Source of the DNA: CATQHL01 sp965204655
GTDB lineage: Bacteria > Actinomycetota > Acidimicrobiia > Acidimicrobiales > CATQHL01
DNA length: 64,000 nt
Direction: 5' to 3'
Assembly: GCA_965204655.1 (NCBI GenBank)
Contig: OZ241998.1
Coordinates: 496,001-560,000 of the forward strand
This document shows positions 8,541-15,994 of this stretch, piece after piece (position 1 is the first letter of the stretch; each line of letters opens with the position of its first letter). The position numbers and the translations under genes were made by a program. The notes under the pieces are model-generated. The model had not been told where the DNA came from, did not search any database, and was given only the letters and a program-made list of their open reading frames with translations.

Positions 8541-9332
8541 TTAGCTTCCGGGCACGCGCAGTTCGGCGATGGAGGCCGCCAGGTGGGCTGTCCCCCGCTT
8601 CCTGAGGAGCGACTCCCCTACCAGCACGGCGTCGTAGCCCGCTTCGGCAGCCGCTTCGGCGTCTTCCCGCCCGACTATCCCCGATTCCGCCACGCGGAGG
8701 GCATCGGCGGGCAGCAGCGCCCCTAGGCGGGCGGCGCGGCGGCGGTCAACCTCAAAGTTGCGCAGGTCGCGCTGGTTGACCCCTATCAGCCGAGCCCCTG
8801 CAGCGCCCGCCCGGCGGATCTCTTCTGCGTCGTGCACTTCCACGAGGGCGTCCATGCCCAACTCCTCGGTCAGCGACAAGAATTCAGAGAGTTCAGCGTC
8901 ACTCAGCGCAGAGACGATGAGAAGCACGGCGTCGGCCTCCATCAAGCGGGCGTCGCAGACGTCCCTGGGGTGGACAGTGAAGTCCTTGCGGAGGACGGGC
9001 ACTCCCGCCGAAGCCCTGGCTGCAGCGAGGTCTTCGGGAGATCCTCCGAAGTGCGGCATATCGGTGAGCACCGACAGGGCGGACGCACCCCCTTCGGCGT
9101 AAGCAGCGCCCAGGGCGGCGGGGTTGAGATCGCCCCAGATCTCCCCAGCCGAAGGCGAGCGCCGCTTCACTTCTGCTATCACCGAAAGTTCCCCTTCTGC
9201 TCTGAGGGCGTCGGCGAAACTTCTCGCCGCCGGAGCGTCGGCTGCCCGCTCGTAGAGGTCTTCAAAGCTCCGGGAATCTTCTTTTGCTCGCGCACGATGG
9301 TGAGCGAGGATGCTGTCAAGGTAGGTGCTCAC
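8541..9332 (-). CDS. trpC: indole-3-glycerol phosphate synthase
   Basis: Ring closure of CdRP to indole-3-glycerol phosphate. The 263-residue TIM barrel shows VIAEVKRRSPSAGEI with the catalytic Lys, VLRKDFTVHPRDV with the second Lys, DALVEVHDAEE, GVNQRDLRNFEVD and VAESGIVGREDA. Its start overlaps the ygfZ stop by 4 bp (ATGA), tying the folate-dependent protein into the tryptophan transcript. Monofunctional, unlike the enterobacterial TrpCF fusion. Confidence 0.95.
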   Translation of the reverse strand: MSTYLDSILAHHRARAKEDSRSFEDLYERAADAPAARSFADALRAEGELSVIAEVKRRSPSAGEIWGDLNPAALGAAYAEGGASALSVLTDMPHFGGSPEDLAAARASAGVPVLRKDFTVHPRDVCDARLMEADAVLLIVSALSDAELSEFLSLTEELGMDALVEVHDAEEIRRAGAAGARLIGVNQRDLRNFEVDRRRAARLGALLPADALRVAESGIVGREDAEAAAEAGYDAVLVGESLLRKRGTAHLAASIAELRVPGS

Positions 9333-10327
9333 GGCACCAGCGGCAGCGCCCTGACCTCCGCCGCAAGGCTTTCGCCTTCAAAGCGCACCTCCACCCGGGC
9401 GGGAGGGGCGACCTTCCTTTTCACATAGGCGAGGGCGGCGTTGCGACCCAGAGCGGGCGAGTAGGAGACGCTGGTCAACTCCCCGACTTCGCCGCCGTCG
9501 GGCAGCACCAGAGCAGCCCCGGGGGGCGGCTGATCTGCGGCTGCGATAATCACCACCCCTCTGAGATGCCGGGGCGTGTTCCCTCCTCGGCTGTCTATGC
9601 GCGCCGTGAGTTCTTGTCCGACGAAACACCCTTTCGTGAAGCTCACCGCCTCTGCAACCACCCCAGATTCGGCGGGGATCATCTCCTCCTGAAACTCGTT
9701 GCCCGCCGGAGCGCCCCCCTCAACGCGGAGCGCTTCAAAGGCCTCCTCAGCGCACTCTCTTGCGGCCGCTCCTCCTGCTCCCATCCCTCCGAGGTCTATC
9801 TCTGCGAGATCTCCGATCAGTTTCCATCCAGGCACGCTTCCCCAGCGGAACGCCGCGCAGACTGCCCCCGGCGCCGCCGGCGCCCCTCCTTCTTCCCCAA
9901 GCGAACCGGAGGGAGGCGGCGGAGCCTGCCCCCCCAGGACCGTGAGCGTCTCAACTTCGCCAAGCCTCATCTCGCAGTCCGTCCGCAGCTTGAAACGCTC
10001 CAGGCGCTCCAGCGCCCGCTGCCCGTCGGACACTTCGGCGTCCAGCCAGTAGCGATGCTCCGCCACCCGGTGGATGCCCAGCACTGAATGCAGTTTCCCG
10101 TCCGGATGCAGCAGCAGCGTCCGAGCAGATTCTCCTACCGCCAGCGCAGCGACGTCCTGACTGAGCTGACCCTGCAGGAAGGCTTCTGCGTCTCCGCCGC
10201 AGGCGTCTATCAGCGAGCACCTCCCGCGACGCGCCCCGAAGGCGTTCCTCAGAGTTTCGTAGTCCTCCAGCCACGGCGGAGATCCGCCCGCAGCGGCTCT
10301 CACTCCAAGTTCAGCATCCGTTCTCAT
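9329..10327 (-). CDS. ygfZ: YgfZ/GcvT-like folate-binding protein
   Basis: Tetrahydrofolate-binding protein of the YgfZ family, which in E. coli assists repair or assembly of certain Fe-S enzymes. The diagnostic motif K-G-C-x-x-G-Q-E is present as TKGCFVGQELTARI, with a GcvT-like N-terminal region containing FLQGQLSQDV and a C-terminal beta-barrel segment. It is inserted between trpE (19 bp upstream) and trpC (overlapping), a position with no known pathway reason. Family assignment is secure; which Fe-S client it serves here is unknown. Confidence 0.88.
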   Translation of the reverse strand: MRTDAELGVRAAAGGSPPWLEDYETLRNAFGARRGRCSLIDACGGDAEAFLQGQLSQDVAALAVGESARTLLLHPDGKLHSVLGIHRVAEHRYWLDAEVSDGQRALERLERFKLRTDCEMRLGEVETLTVLGGQAPPPPSGSLGEEGGAPAAPGAVCAAFRWGSVPGWKLIGDLAEIDLGGMGAGGAAARECAEEAFEALRVEGGAPAGNEFQEEMIPAESGVVAEAVSFTKGCFVGQELTARIDSRGGNTPRHLRGVVIIAAADQPPPGAALVLPDGGEVGELTSVSYSPALGRNAALAYVKRKVAPPARVEVRFEGESLAAEVRALPLVP

Positions 10328-10345
10328 TTCGCTCTCAGTCCCTGC

Positions 10346-11875
10346 TTACGCCCCAGATGCCTGGGCGGCGGAGATCTTCCGGGCGGTGTGAACCGCCGCT
10401 AGGAGCGCCTTCGCCTTTGCCCTGCACTCCGCTTCCTCTGCGGCAGGATCGCTGTCGGCCACTATTCCCGCCCCCGCTTGCAGATAGGCGCGTCCTTCAG
10501 TCACCACCAGCGTTCTAATGCCGATGGCCGTGTCTAGGTTGCCGGAAAAATCAAGGTAACCCACGACCCCCGCGTACGGCCCCCGCTTGGTGGGCTCTAG
10601 TTCGTCGATTATCTCCATCGCCCGCACCTTCGGCGCCCCCGAGACGGTCCCCGCTGGCAGGGTCGCCCTCAGCAGATCTACGGCGCTGCGCCCGTCGGCG
10701 AGTTCGCCCGCTACTTGCGAGGTCATGTGCATGACGTGGCTGTAGTACTCCAAGACCATCTCCTCCTCCACCGACAGCGTGCCCGGCTTGCACACCCTGC
10801 CTAGGTCGTTGCGGGCCAAGTCCAGGAGCATGAGGTGCTCGGCGAGTTCCTTGGGATCCTCCGCCAACTCCGCCGCCAGGCGCCTGTCTTCTGGCTCGTT
10901 GCCGCCCCGAGGGCGGGTGCCCGCTATCGGGCGGGAGACGATCCGCCGTTCGTTCAGCTTCACCAGGGGCTCCGGGGAACTGCCTGCCATCTCCAGTTCG
11001 GGCGTCCGCAGAAAATACATATAGGGGCTGGGGTTGATCTGCCGCAAGGCGCGATAGAAGTGGAAGGCTTCGGCCTGAAGATCGAAATCAAAACGCTGCG
11101 AGAGCACCACCTGGAAGATGTCCCCTGCGAGGATGTGCTCCTTGGCCGCCCGCACGGCGGAGCGGTAGTCCTCGGCGCTTCGGTTGGGTGTCACTTCCGG
11201 TATCGGGTCGTCGCTGCGGGGCGGATCGAGCAGCGGCTCAGACGCACCGACGGCGCCGGCGGCTGCGAACTCCTCCAGCCCCTCTACCGCCGCTTCGTAA
11301 GCGGCGTCCACCGAGTCCCCCTCAGCATTCTCGGGCAGGACGACGTTCTGGACGAGGGTGACACGCTGCCGCCAATGGTCAAAGGCCGCCAACTGCCCGA
11401 TCACTTCCAGTTCCGCGTCGGGCAGACCGCGGTCGTCAGCCGCCCCCTCCCCCAGGCGCTCCACCTCGCGCACCACGTCGTAGCCCAGATAGCCGACAAC
11501 CCCGGAGTAAAGAGGCGGCATCCCTTCTATCACCGGAGACTCGAAGCGCTCCCCGAGCGCCTCAATGGCCGCTAGGACGCCGTTCTCGCAGGGGATCCCC
11601 GCAAGCGCCTCACCTTCGGCTTTCAGACGCTTGCCGCGGGCGGTGATTCTTCCCAGCGGGCGGCGCCCCAGAAAGGAGAACCTGCTCCAGTGCCCTCCCT
11701 GATCCACCGACTCCAGCAGGAAACCCTCCTCCTTGCCCACGATGCGCTCAAAGGCGGCCACGGGCGTGATGAGGTCGGCGGCCAACTCGCAATAGACCGA
11801 TATGAGGCGGTGCTCCGCAGAGAGGGCGTGAAACCCCGCCCTGTCGGGACACACGCGGGCGCCGACGCCGCTCAA
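10346..11875 (-). CDS. trpE: anthranilate synthase component I
   Basis: Converts chorismate to anthranilate using ammonia from the glutaminase subunit. The 509 residues contain the feedback region LLESVDQGGHWSRFSFLG (tryptophan-binding ES-type motif) and the chorismate-binding C-terminal domain with IAGTRPRGG, DLARNDLGRV, LRATLPAGTVSGAPKVRAMEII and GAGIVADSDPAAEEAEC. The start is TTG with AGGAG about ten bases upstream. No trpG or trpD is in the window, so these must lie elsewhere. It follows hisI by about 85 bp, where a tryptophan-specific promoter could sit, though none is evident. Confidence 0.95.
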   Translation of the reverse strand: MSGVGARVCPDRAGFHALSAEHRLISVYCELAADLITPVAAFERIVGKEEGFLLESVDQGGHWSRFSFLGRRPLGRITARGKRLKAEGEALAGIPCENGVLAAIEALGERFESPVIEGMPPLYSGVVGYLGYDVVREVERLGEGAADDRGLPDAELEVIGQLAAFDHWRQRVTLVQNVVLPENAEGDSVDAAYEAAVEGLEEFAAAGAVGASEPLLDPPRSDDPIPEVTPNRSAEDYRSAVRAAKEHILAGDIFQVVLSQRFDFDLQAEAFHFYRALRQINPSPYMYFLRTPELEMAGSSPEPLVKLNERRIVSRPIAGTRPRGGNEPEDRRLAAELAEDPKELAEHLMLLDLARNDLGRVCKPGTLSVEEEMVLEYYSHVMHMTSQVAGELADGRSAVDLLRATLPAGTVSGAPKVRAMEIIDELEPTKRGPYAGVVGYLDFSGNLDTAIGIRTLVVTEGRAYLQAGAGIVADSDPAAEEAECRAKAKALLAAVHTARKISAAQASGA

Positions 11876-11960
11876 GACTTCAAAGCTCCTAAGCGGCGCT
11901 TCCCCCAGGGCGGGGGTGCCGCCGCAAAAGCAAGGTGGCGGCTGCGAGCATGCTGCGGGC

Positions 11961-12317
11961 CTAGGGGCTGGGAGACGACCCGAAAGAGCGGAAGAAACAC
12001 GACCACTCCCCCATGTGGCAGGCTCCGCCGCCTTCCTGAACGACCTTAAGAAGCAGGGTGTCGCCGTCGCAGTCGTAGAGGACTTCCTTGACTAACTGGC
12101 GGTTGCCGGAAGTCTCCCCCTTGCACCAGTACTCCTGACGAGATCGGCTCCAAAACCAACTTCGCCCGCTCTCCAGAGTGCGCCGCAGCGCCTCGGCGTT
12201 CATCCAACCCATCATCAGAACCTGCCCTGAAGAGTGCTCCTGCACGATGGCGGGCACCAGTCCCGCAGCGTCGTAGCGCACCTTCGCCAACTCCTCTGCA
12301 GTGGCCTTGATGCTCAC
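11961..12317 (-). CDS. hisI: phosphoribosyl-AMP cyclohydrolase
   Basis: Opens the purine ring of PR-AMP, third step of histidine synthesis. The 118-residue protein has the family core WFWSRSRQEYWCKGETSG and YDCDGDTLLL with the metal-binding Asp residues and Cys in GGACHMG. Monofunctional: no HisE domain follows. GTG start overlaps the stop of the GroES-like gene (GTGA). hisE and hisG are not in the window. Confidence 0.94.
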   Translation of the reverse strand: MSIKATAEELAKVRYDAAGLVPAIVQEHSSGQVLMMGWMNAEALRRTLESGRSWFWSRSRQEYWCKGETSGNRQLVKEVLYDCDGDTLLLKVVQEGGGACHMGEWSCFFRSFGSSPSP

Positions 12318-12679
12318 AGGTAGAGCCCGGTGCTGCCTTCTTCCAGACGATCTGATGCGACCGCGTGTAAGTCGCGTTCCCGCAGTATGACGTAGTCCAT
12401 CCCGCGAACCTCCACCTCATAGCGGTCTTCCGGATTGAACAAGACCCTGTCGCCGGCCTCCATGGCTCTCACGTTGGGGCCTACCGCCACCACCTCCGCC
12501 CAAGTGAGGCGCTTGCTCATCTGAGCCGTAGCAGGGATCAGTATCCCCCCCGATGAGCGTCTCTCCCCTTCCGTCTGTCCGATTTTGACCAGAACACGGT
12601 CGTTCAGCATCTTGATGGGGAGTTTGTCGTCTAGACCGTGCGTCGGCCCGTTCACGTCGGGTTGCGTTTGAGGCACCAT
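12314..12679 (-). CDS. GroES-like (Cpn10) co-chaperonin
   Basis: Ten-kDa chaperonin family protein of 121 residues. After an unusual 20-residue polar N-terminal extension comes PIKMLNDRVLVKI, then a mobile-loop-like region with SGGILIP (the hydrophobic tripeptide ILI corresponds to the GroEL-contacting IVL of GroES), then the beta-barrel AEVVAVGPNVRAMEAGDRVLFNP. It lies between hisF (15 bp) and hisI (4-bp overlap) with no groEL nearby, so it may be a second, divergent GroES or a protein that has moved to another role. The fold is fairly secure, the function is not. Confidence 0.8.
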   Translation of the reverse strand: MVPQTQPDVNGPTHGLDDKLPIKMLNDRVLVKIGQTEGERRSSGGILIPATAQMSKRLTWAEVVAVGPNVRAMEAGDRVLFNPEDRYEVEVRGMDYVILRERDLHAVASDRLEEGSTGLYL

Positions 12680-12694
12680 CTTGACGCTACATGC

Positions 12695-13483
12695 TCAGGC
12701 TGAGGCTTGAGTGCTTGGGCGCACGCAGATGCCCGCTTCCTGCAGCGCTCGCTTGGCCTCACCGATGCTGTAGAGGCGGTAGTGGAAGATGGAGGCCGCC
12801 AGTACTGCGTCCGCTCCCGCACGGACGCCTTCTGCGAGGTGCTCCAGCCCGCCCACTCCTCCCGAGGCGATGAGCGGTACGTTCACCGCCTCGCTCATTA
12901 GGCGGTTCAGCGGGAGGTCAAAGCCTTCTTTGGTGCCGTCTCTGTCCATGGAAGTGAGGAGTATCTCCCCGGCGCCCAGCGCCTCCGCTTCGCACCCCCA
13001 CTCAATGGCGTCGCGCCCCGTGGGGGTACGCCCCCCGTGGGTGACCACCTCAAAGCCGCTTGAGAGCGATTTGAGATTGCTGCGGCGGGCGTCTATGGCC
13101 GTCACAGCGCACTGGCTGCCGAACTCCTCGGAGATCTCTCGCAGGAGGGCGGGGCGCTGCACAGCCGCGGTGTTCACCGATACCTTGTCCGCCCCTGCCC
13201 GCAGCAGTTTGCGGGCGTCTTCGGCGCTGCGTATGCCTCCGCCGATGGTGAAGGGGATGAAGACCTCCTCGGCGGTTCGGCGGACGACCTCCAGCGTGGT
13301 GTCGCGGCTGTCGGAGGACGCCGTGATGTCTAGGAAGACGAGTTCGTCCGCCCCCTCGGCGTCGTAGCGTTGCGCCAGTTCCACCGGGTCGCCGGCGTCG
13401 GTTATGTCTACGAACTCCACGCCCTTGACCACTCGTCCGGCGTCCACGTCCAGACACGGGATAACCCGCACCACTTGCGTCAT
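12695..13483 (-). CDS. hisF: imidazole glycerol phosphate synthase, cyclase subunit
   Basis: Synthase half of the HisHF glutamine amidotransferase, making imidazole glycerol phosphate and AICAR. Canonical motifs are RVIPCLDVDAGRVVKG with the catalytic Asp, IPFTIGGGIRS, the second catalytic Asp in TSMDRDGTKEG, and PLIASGGVGGLEH. At 262 residues it has normal length. The ATG overlaps the hisA stop (ATGA). Confidence 0.96.
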   Translation of the reverse strand: MTQVVRVIPCLDVDAGRVVKGVEFVDITDAGDPVELAQRYDAEGADELVFLDITASSDSRDTTLEVVRRTAEEVFIPFTIGGGIRSAEDARKLLRAGADKVSVNTAAVQRPALLREISEEFGSQCAVTAIDARRSNLKSLSSGFEVVTHGGRTPTGRDAIEWGCEAEALGAGEILLTSMDRDGTKEGFDLPLNRLMSEAVNVPLIASGGVGGLEHLAEGVRAGADAVLAASIFHYRLYSIGEAKRALQEAGICVRPSTQASA

Positions 13484-14328
13484 AGGCTCTCGCCCGCCTC
13501 TTGGGTGTCTGCTCCTTCGGCGTCTGCCCCCCGGGTATCCGCCCCTTGGGTGCCCGCCGCCCGGGCATTCGCCCCTTGGTCGCCCGCCTCTTGTGCGCCT
13601 GCAGCCGCCAGCATGTCTCCCATCTCCAGCGTTCCCTCGTAGAGCGCCTTGCCGACGATCGCACCCTCTAGCCGCCGCCCGCCGGCGCTCAGAGAGACGA
13701 GTTCGGTGATGTGACCGATGTGTCCTACGCCTCCAGACGCCACGAGCGGTATGTCCGTGAGGTTCAGCACCTCGGCGAGCAGTTCGCAGTCCGGCCCGAT
13801 CAAAGTGCCGTCGCGACCGATCTGAGTGACTATGAGAACGTCCGGGCGGGCGCCTCCTTCAGCGGCGTCTAAGCCGGCCAGCACCTCCGAGATGCTCCGC
13901 CCGCTGCCCGAACGCCAACCTCTCACCGCCACTTCCCTGCCGCGCACGTCCAGCCCGAGCGCCGCCTTCCCCAGGGTTTGTATCTCCTGCAGCAGTTCGG
14001 GGTGCTCCAGAGCCGCAGTGCCGACGACCAGCCGTGTCACCCCCACCCCCAGGAGACGGCGCGCAGCTCCGACAGATCTCACCCCGCCTCCGTACTGCAC
14101 TGGTATCTCCACCCGTCGGGCGATGGCGCTGACCACCTCAATATTGACGAGTTCGCCGCTGCGGGCGGCGTCAAGATCCACGACGTGCAGCCAGCGGGCT
14201 CCCTCTTCCTGAAATCGCTCAGCCACCCTCGCCGGGTCGTCGTCGTAGACAGTCTCAGCGTCAAAATCCCCCTGGTAGAGGCGTACGCACCTGCCGCCCG
14301 AGAGGTCAATCGCCGGGTAGATCAGCAC
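13480..14328 (-). CDS. hisA: ProFAR isomerase HisA with a low-complexity C-terminal tail
   Basis: Isomerises ProFAR to PRFAR in histidine synthesis. The TIM barrel is complete: LIYPAIDLSGGRCVRL with the catalytic Asp, PVQYGGGVRS, VTQIGRDGTLIGPD with the second Asp, and PLVASGGVGHIGH. The family normally ends near residue 240; here a further 40 residues of degenerate Gln/Gly/Ala/Asp repeats (AGTQGADTRGAD type) follow. This tail is encoded by imperfect repeats around 13490-13610 and resembles the expansion seen in the HisD-HisC linker of the same operon. Confidence 0.94.
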   Translation of the reverse strand: MLIYPAIDLSGGRCVRLYQGDFDAETVYDDDPARVAERFQEEGARWLHVVDLDAARSGELVNIEVVSAIARRVEIPVQYGGGVRSVGAARRLLGVGVTRLVVGTAALEHPELLQEIQTLGKAALGLDVRGREVAVRGWRSGSGRSISEVLAGLDAAEGGARPDVLIVTQIGRDGTLIGPDCELLAEVLNLTDIPLVASGGVGHIGHITELVSLSAGGRRLEGAIVGKALYEGTLEMGDMLAAAGAQEAGDQGANARAAGTQGADTRGADAEGADTQEAGESL

Positions 14329-14393
14329 GCCGGGTGTTCCTTTCTGCCCGTTCTTTCAGGCATTGCCTTCAGCACCTGGCCAGCCCTTAGTCA

Positions 14394-15008
14394 TCAGCGC
14401 AGGGAGTCCACGAAATTAGAGAGCAGACGCATCCCCGCCGCCGAGGACTTCTCCGGGTGGAACTGCGTGGCGGCGAGGCTGCCCCGCTCCACAACGGCCG
14501 CCACCGCCCCCCCGTAGTCGCAGGTAGCCGTCACGTGCTCAGAGAAAGGGGCGGCGTAAGAGTGGACGAAGTACATCCACTCCCCTTCCAGAGACGCCAG
14601 CAGCCCGCCCGGCCGCAGGACGTCTAGGCGGTTCCACTGCATCTGCGGGCGCTTGACGCCGTCAGGCAGCGCTCTGACCACTCCCTCCAGCACCCCCAAC
14701 CCCGCCCGTCCGGGCGTCTCCTCCGACCCCTCAAAGAGGAGCTGCATCCCCACGCAGATCGCCAGGAAAGGTTTGCCCGCCTCTATGGCGTCCTGAGCCA
14801 TCCTCGTCAGGCCGGTGGCGTCCATAGCGTCCATGCAAGGGCCGAACGCCCCCACCCCGGGGAGCACCAGGGCGTCCGCCTTAGCGATGATGTCCGCCTC
14901 GGCGGTCAGCACCGCCCTAGCGCCCGCCCGCTCAAGACCCTTCTGAGCCGAGCGCAGGTTTCCGATGCCGTAATCAAGCACCGCAGCAAAAGGCCGCTCG
15001 GATTTCAC
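14394..15008 (-). CDS. hisH: imidazole glycerol phosphate synthase, glutaminase subunit
   Basis: Class I glutamine amidotransferase feeding ammonia to HisF. The 204 residues show the nucleophile Cys in LAICVGMQLLFEGS, the His-Glu pair in ATQFHPEKSS, and the start DYGIGNLRSA. GTG start. It sits 65 bp upstream of hisA, whose product acts just before HisHF. Confidence 0.95.
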   Translation of the reverse strand: MKSERPFAAVLDYGIGNLRSAQKGLERAGARAVLTAEADIIAKADALVLPGVGAFGPCMDAMDATGLTRMAQDAIEAGKPFLAICVGMQLLFEGSEETPGRAGLGVLEGVVRALPDGVKRPQMQWNRLDVLRPGGLLASLEGEWMYFVHSYAAPFSEHVTATCDYGGAVAAVVERGSLAATQFHPEKSSAAGMRLLSNFVDSLR

Positions 15009-15077
15009 AGCGCCGACTCGCGTCCGCTAAGCAGTCGCCGGACGCAGCATTGCTGCTCGGATTTCACGCCGCCCGCT

Positions 15078-15935
15078 TTAGAGAGCGCCCTTGGTGGAAG
15101 GCAGGCTGCCTCCTTCAATCCTCACGGCGTCCCGCAGGCTGCGGGCGACCCCTTTGAAGGAAGATTCCAAGATGTGGTGAGTGTTCCGCCCGCGCACCAG
15201 CACAATGTGCAAGGTCAAGGCAGCCGCCGTGGCGAACGCCCGCCAGAACTCCTCCATCAACTGCGGGTCGAAGGGTGGCTCTCCCAGGATCTTCTCGCCG
15301 GGCGGCTCCACCTCGTAGTGAAGGAAAGGCCTGCCGGAGAGGTCAACAGACACGTCCACCAGGGCTTCGTCCAGCGGCACTGACGAGGAGGCGAAGCGCC
15401 TCACCCCCACCTTGTCGCCCAGCGCCTCGGCCAGGCAGCCGCCCAGGACGATGCCGGTGTCCTCCACTGTGTGGTGGGCGTCTATCTCTAGGTCGCCTTT
15501 GGCTCTCACGGACAGGTCGAAGCCTCCGTGCCTCCCCAGTTGGGCGAGCATGTGATCAAAGAAAGGGAGACCAGTAGAGGCGGACACCCGACCCGAGCCG
15601 TCTAGGTTCAGCTCAACCTCCACGCTCGTCTCTTTCGTAGTCCGCTGCTTCGTGGCCGCCCTGGCCGAGGCCGGCGCGGCGTCTTGCGGCGCGGCTTGCA
15701 GGCTTTCCGGCGACGCCTCCCCGGCTGCGCCGCCGCGGAGCGTCCTGCGCTGAGAGCGTCGCTGCGCTCGGCTCTCAGCCCTCTGGCCCTTTGCCGTCTG
15801 GCGTTCCAGTTCCTTCACTCGCATATTCAGATTCTCTAGCTCCTCGGCAGTGTCAGAAATCTTCCAGTGGGGCGAGTCGTCGGTGGAGAACTCTGCCCGA
15901 ACTTCTACCGGAAAGGTCTTCTTAGGAAATAACAC
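15078..15935 (-). CDS. hisB: imidazoleglycerol-phosphate dehydratase with a long N-terminal extension
   Basis: Dehydrates imidazole glycerol phosphate in a Mn-dependent reaction. From residue about 95 it is a complete IGPD: TTKETSVEVELNLDGSG, FFDHMLAQLGRHG, IDAHHTVEDTGI (metal-binding His), and NTHHILESSFKGVAR. The preceding 95 residues are extra: a short segment MLFPKKTFPVEV, a charged helical stretch that could be a coiled coil (EELENLNMRVKELERQ) and an Arg/Ala-rich spacer. GTG at 15935 has GGAG four bases upstream, and no later start fits closer than residue 38, so the extension appears real. Confidence 0.92.
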   Translation of the reverse strand: MLFPKKTFPVEVRAEFSTDDSPHWKISDTAEELENLNMRVKELERQTAKGQRAESRAQRRSQRRTLRGGAAGEASPESLQAAPQDAAPASARAATKQRTTKETSVEVELNLDGSGRVSASTGLPFFDHMLAQLGRHGGFDLSVRAKGDLEIDAHHTVEDTGIVLGGCLAEALGDKVGVRRFASSSVPLDEALVDVSVDLSGRPFLHYEVEPPGEKILGEPPFDPQLMEEFWRAFATAAALTLHIVLVRGRNTHHILESSFKGVARSLRDAVRIEGGSLPSTKGAL

Positions 15936-15994
15936 GGGGCTCCTCGCTTCCTCTGAGTAAGACGGCTGCAGCTATCAGTATCGCAGGCGGGCGT

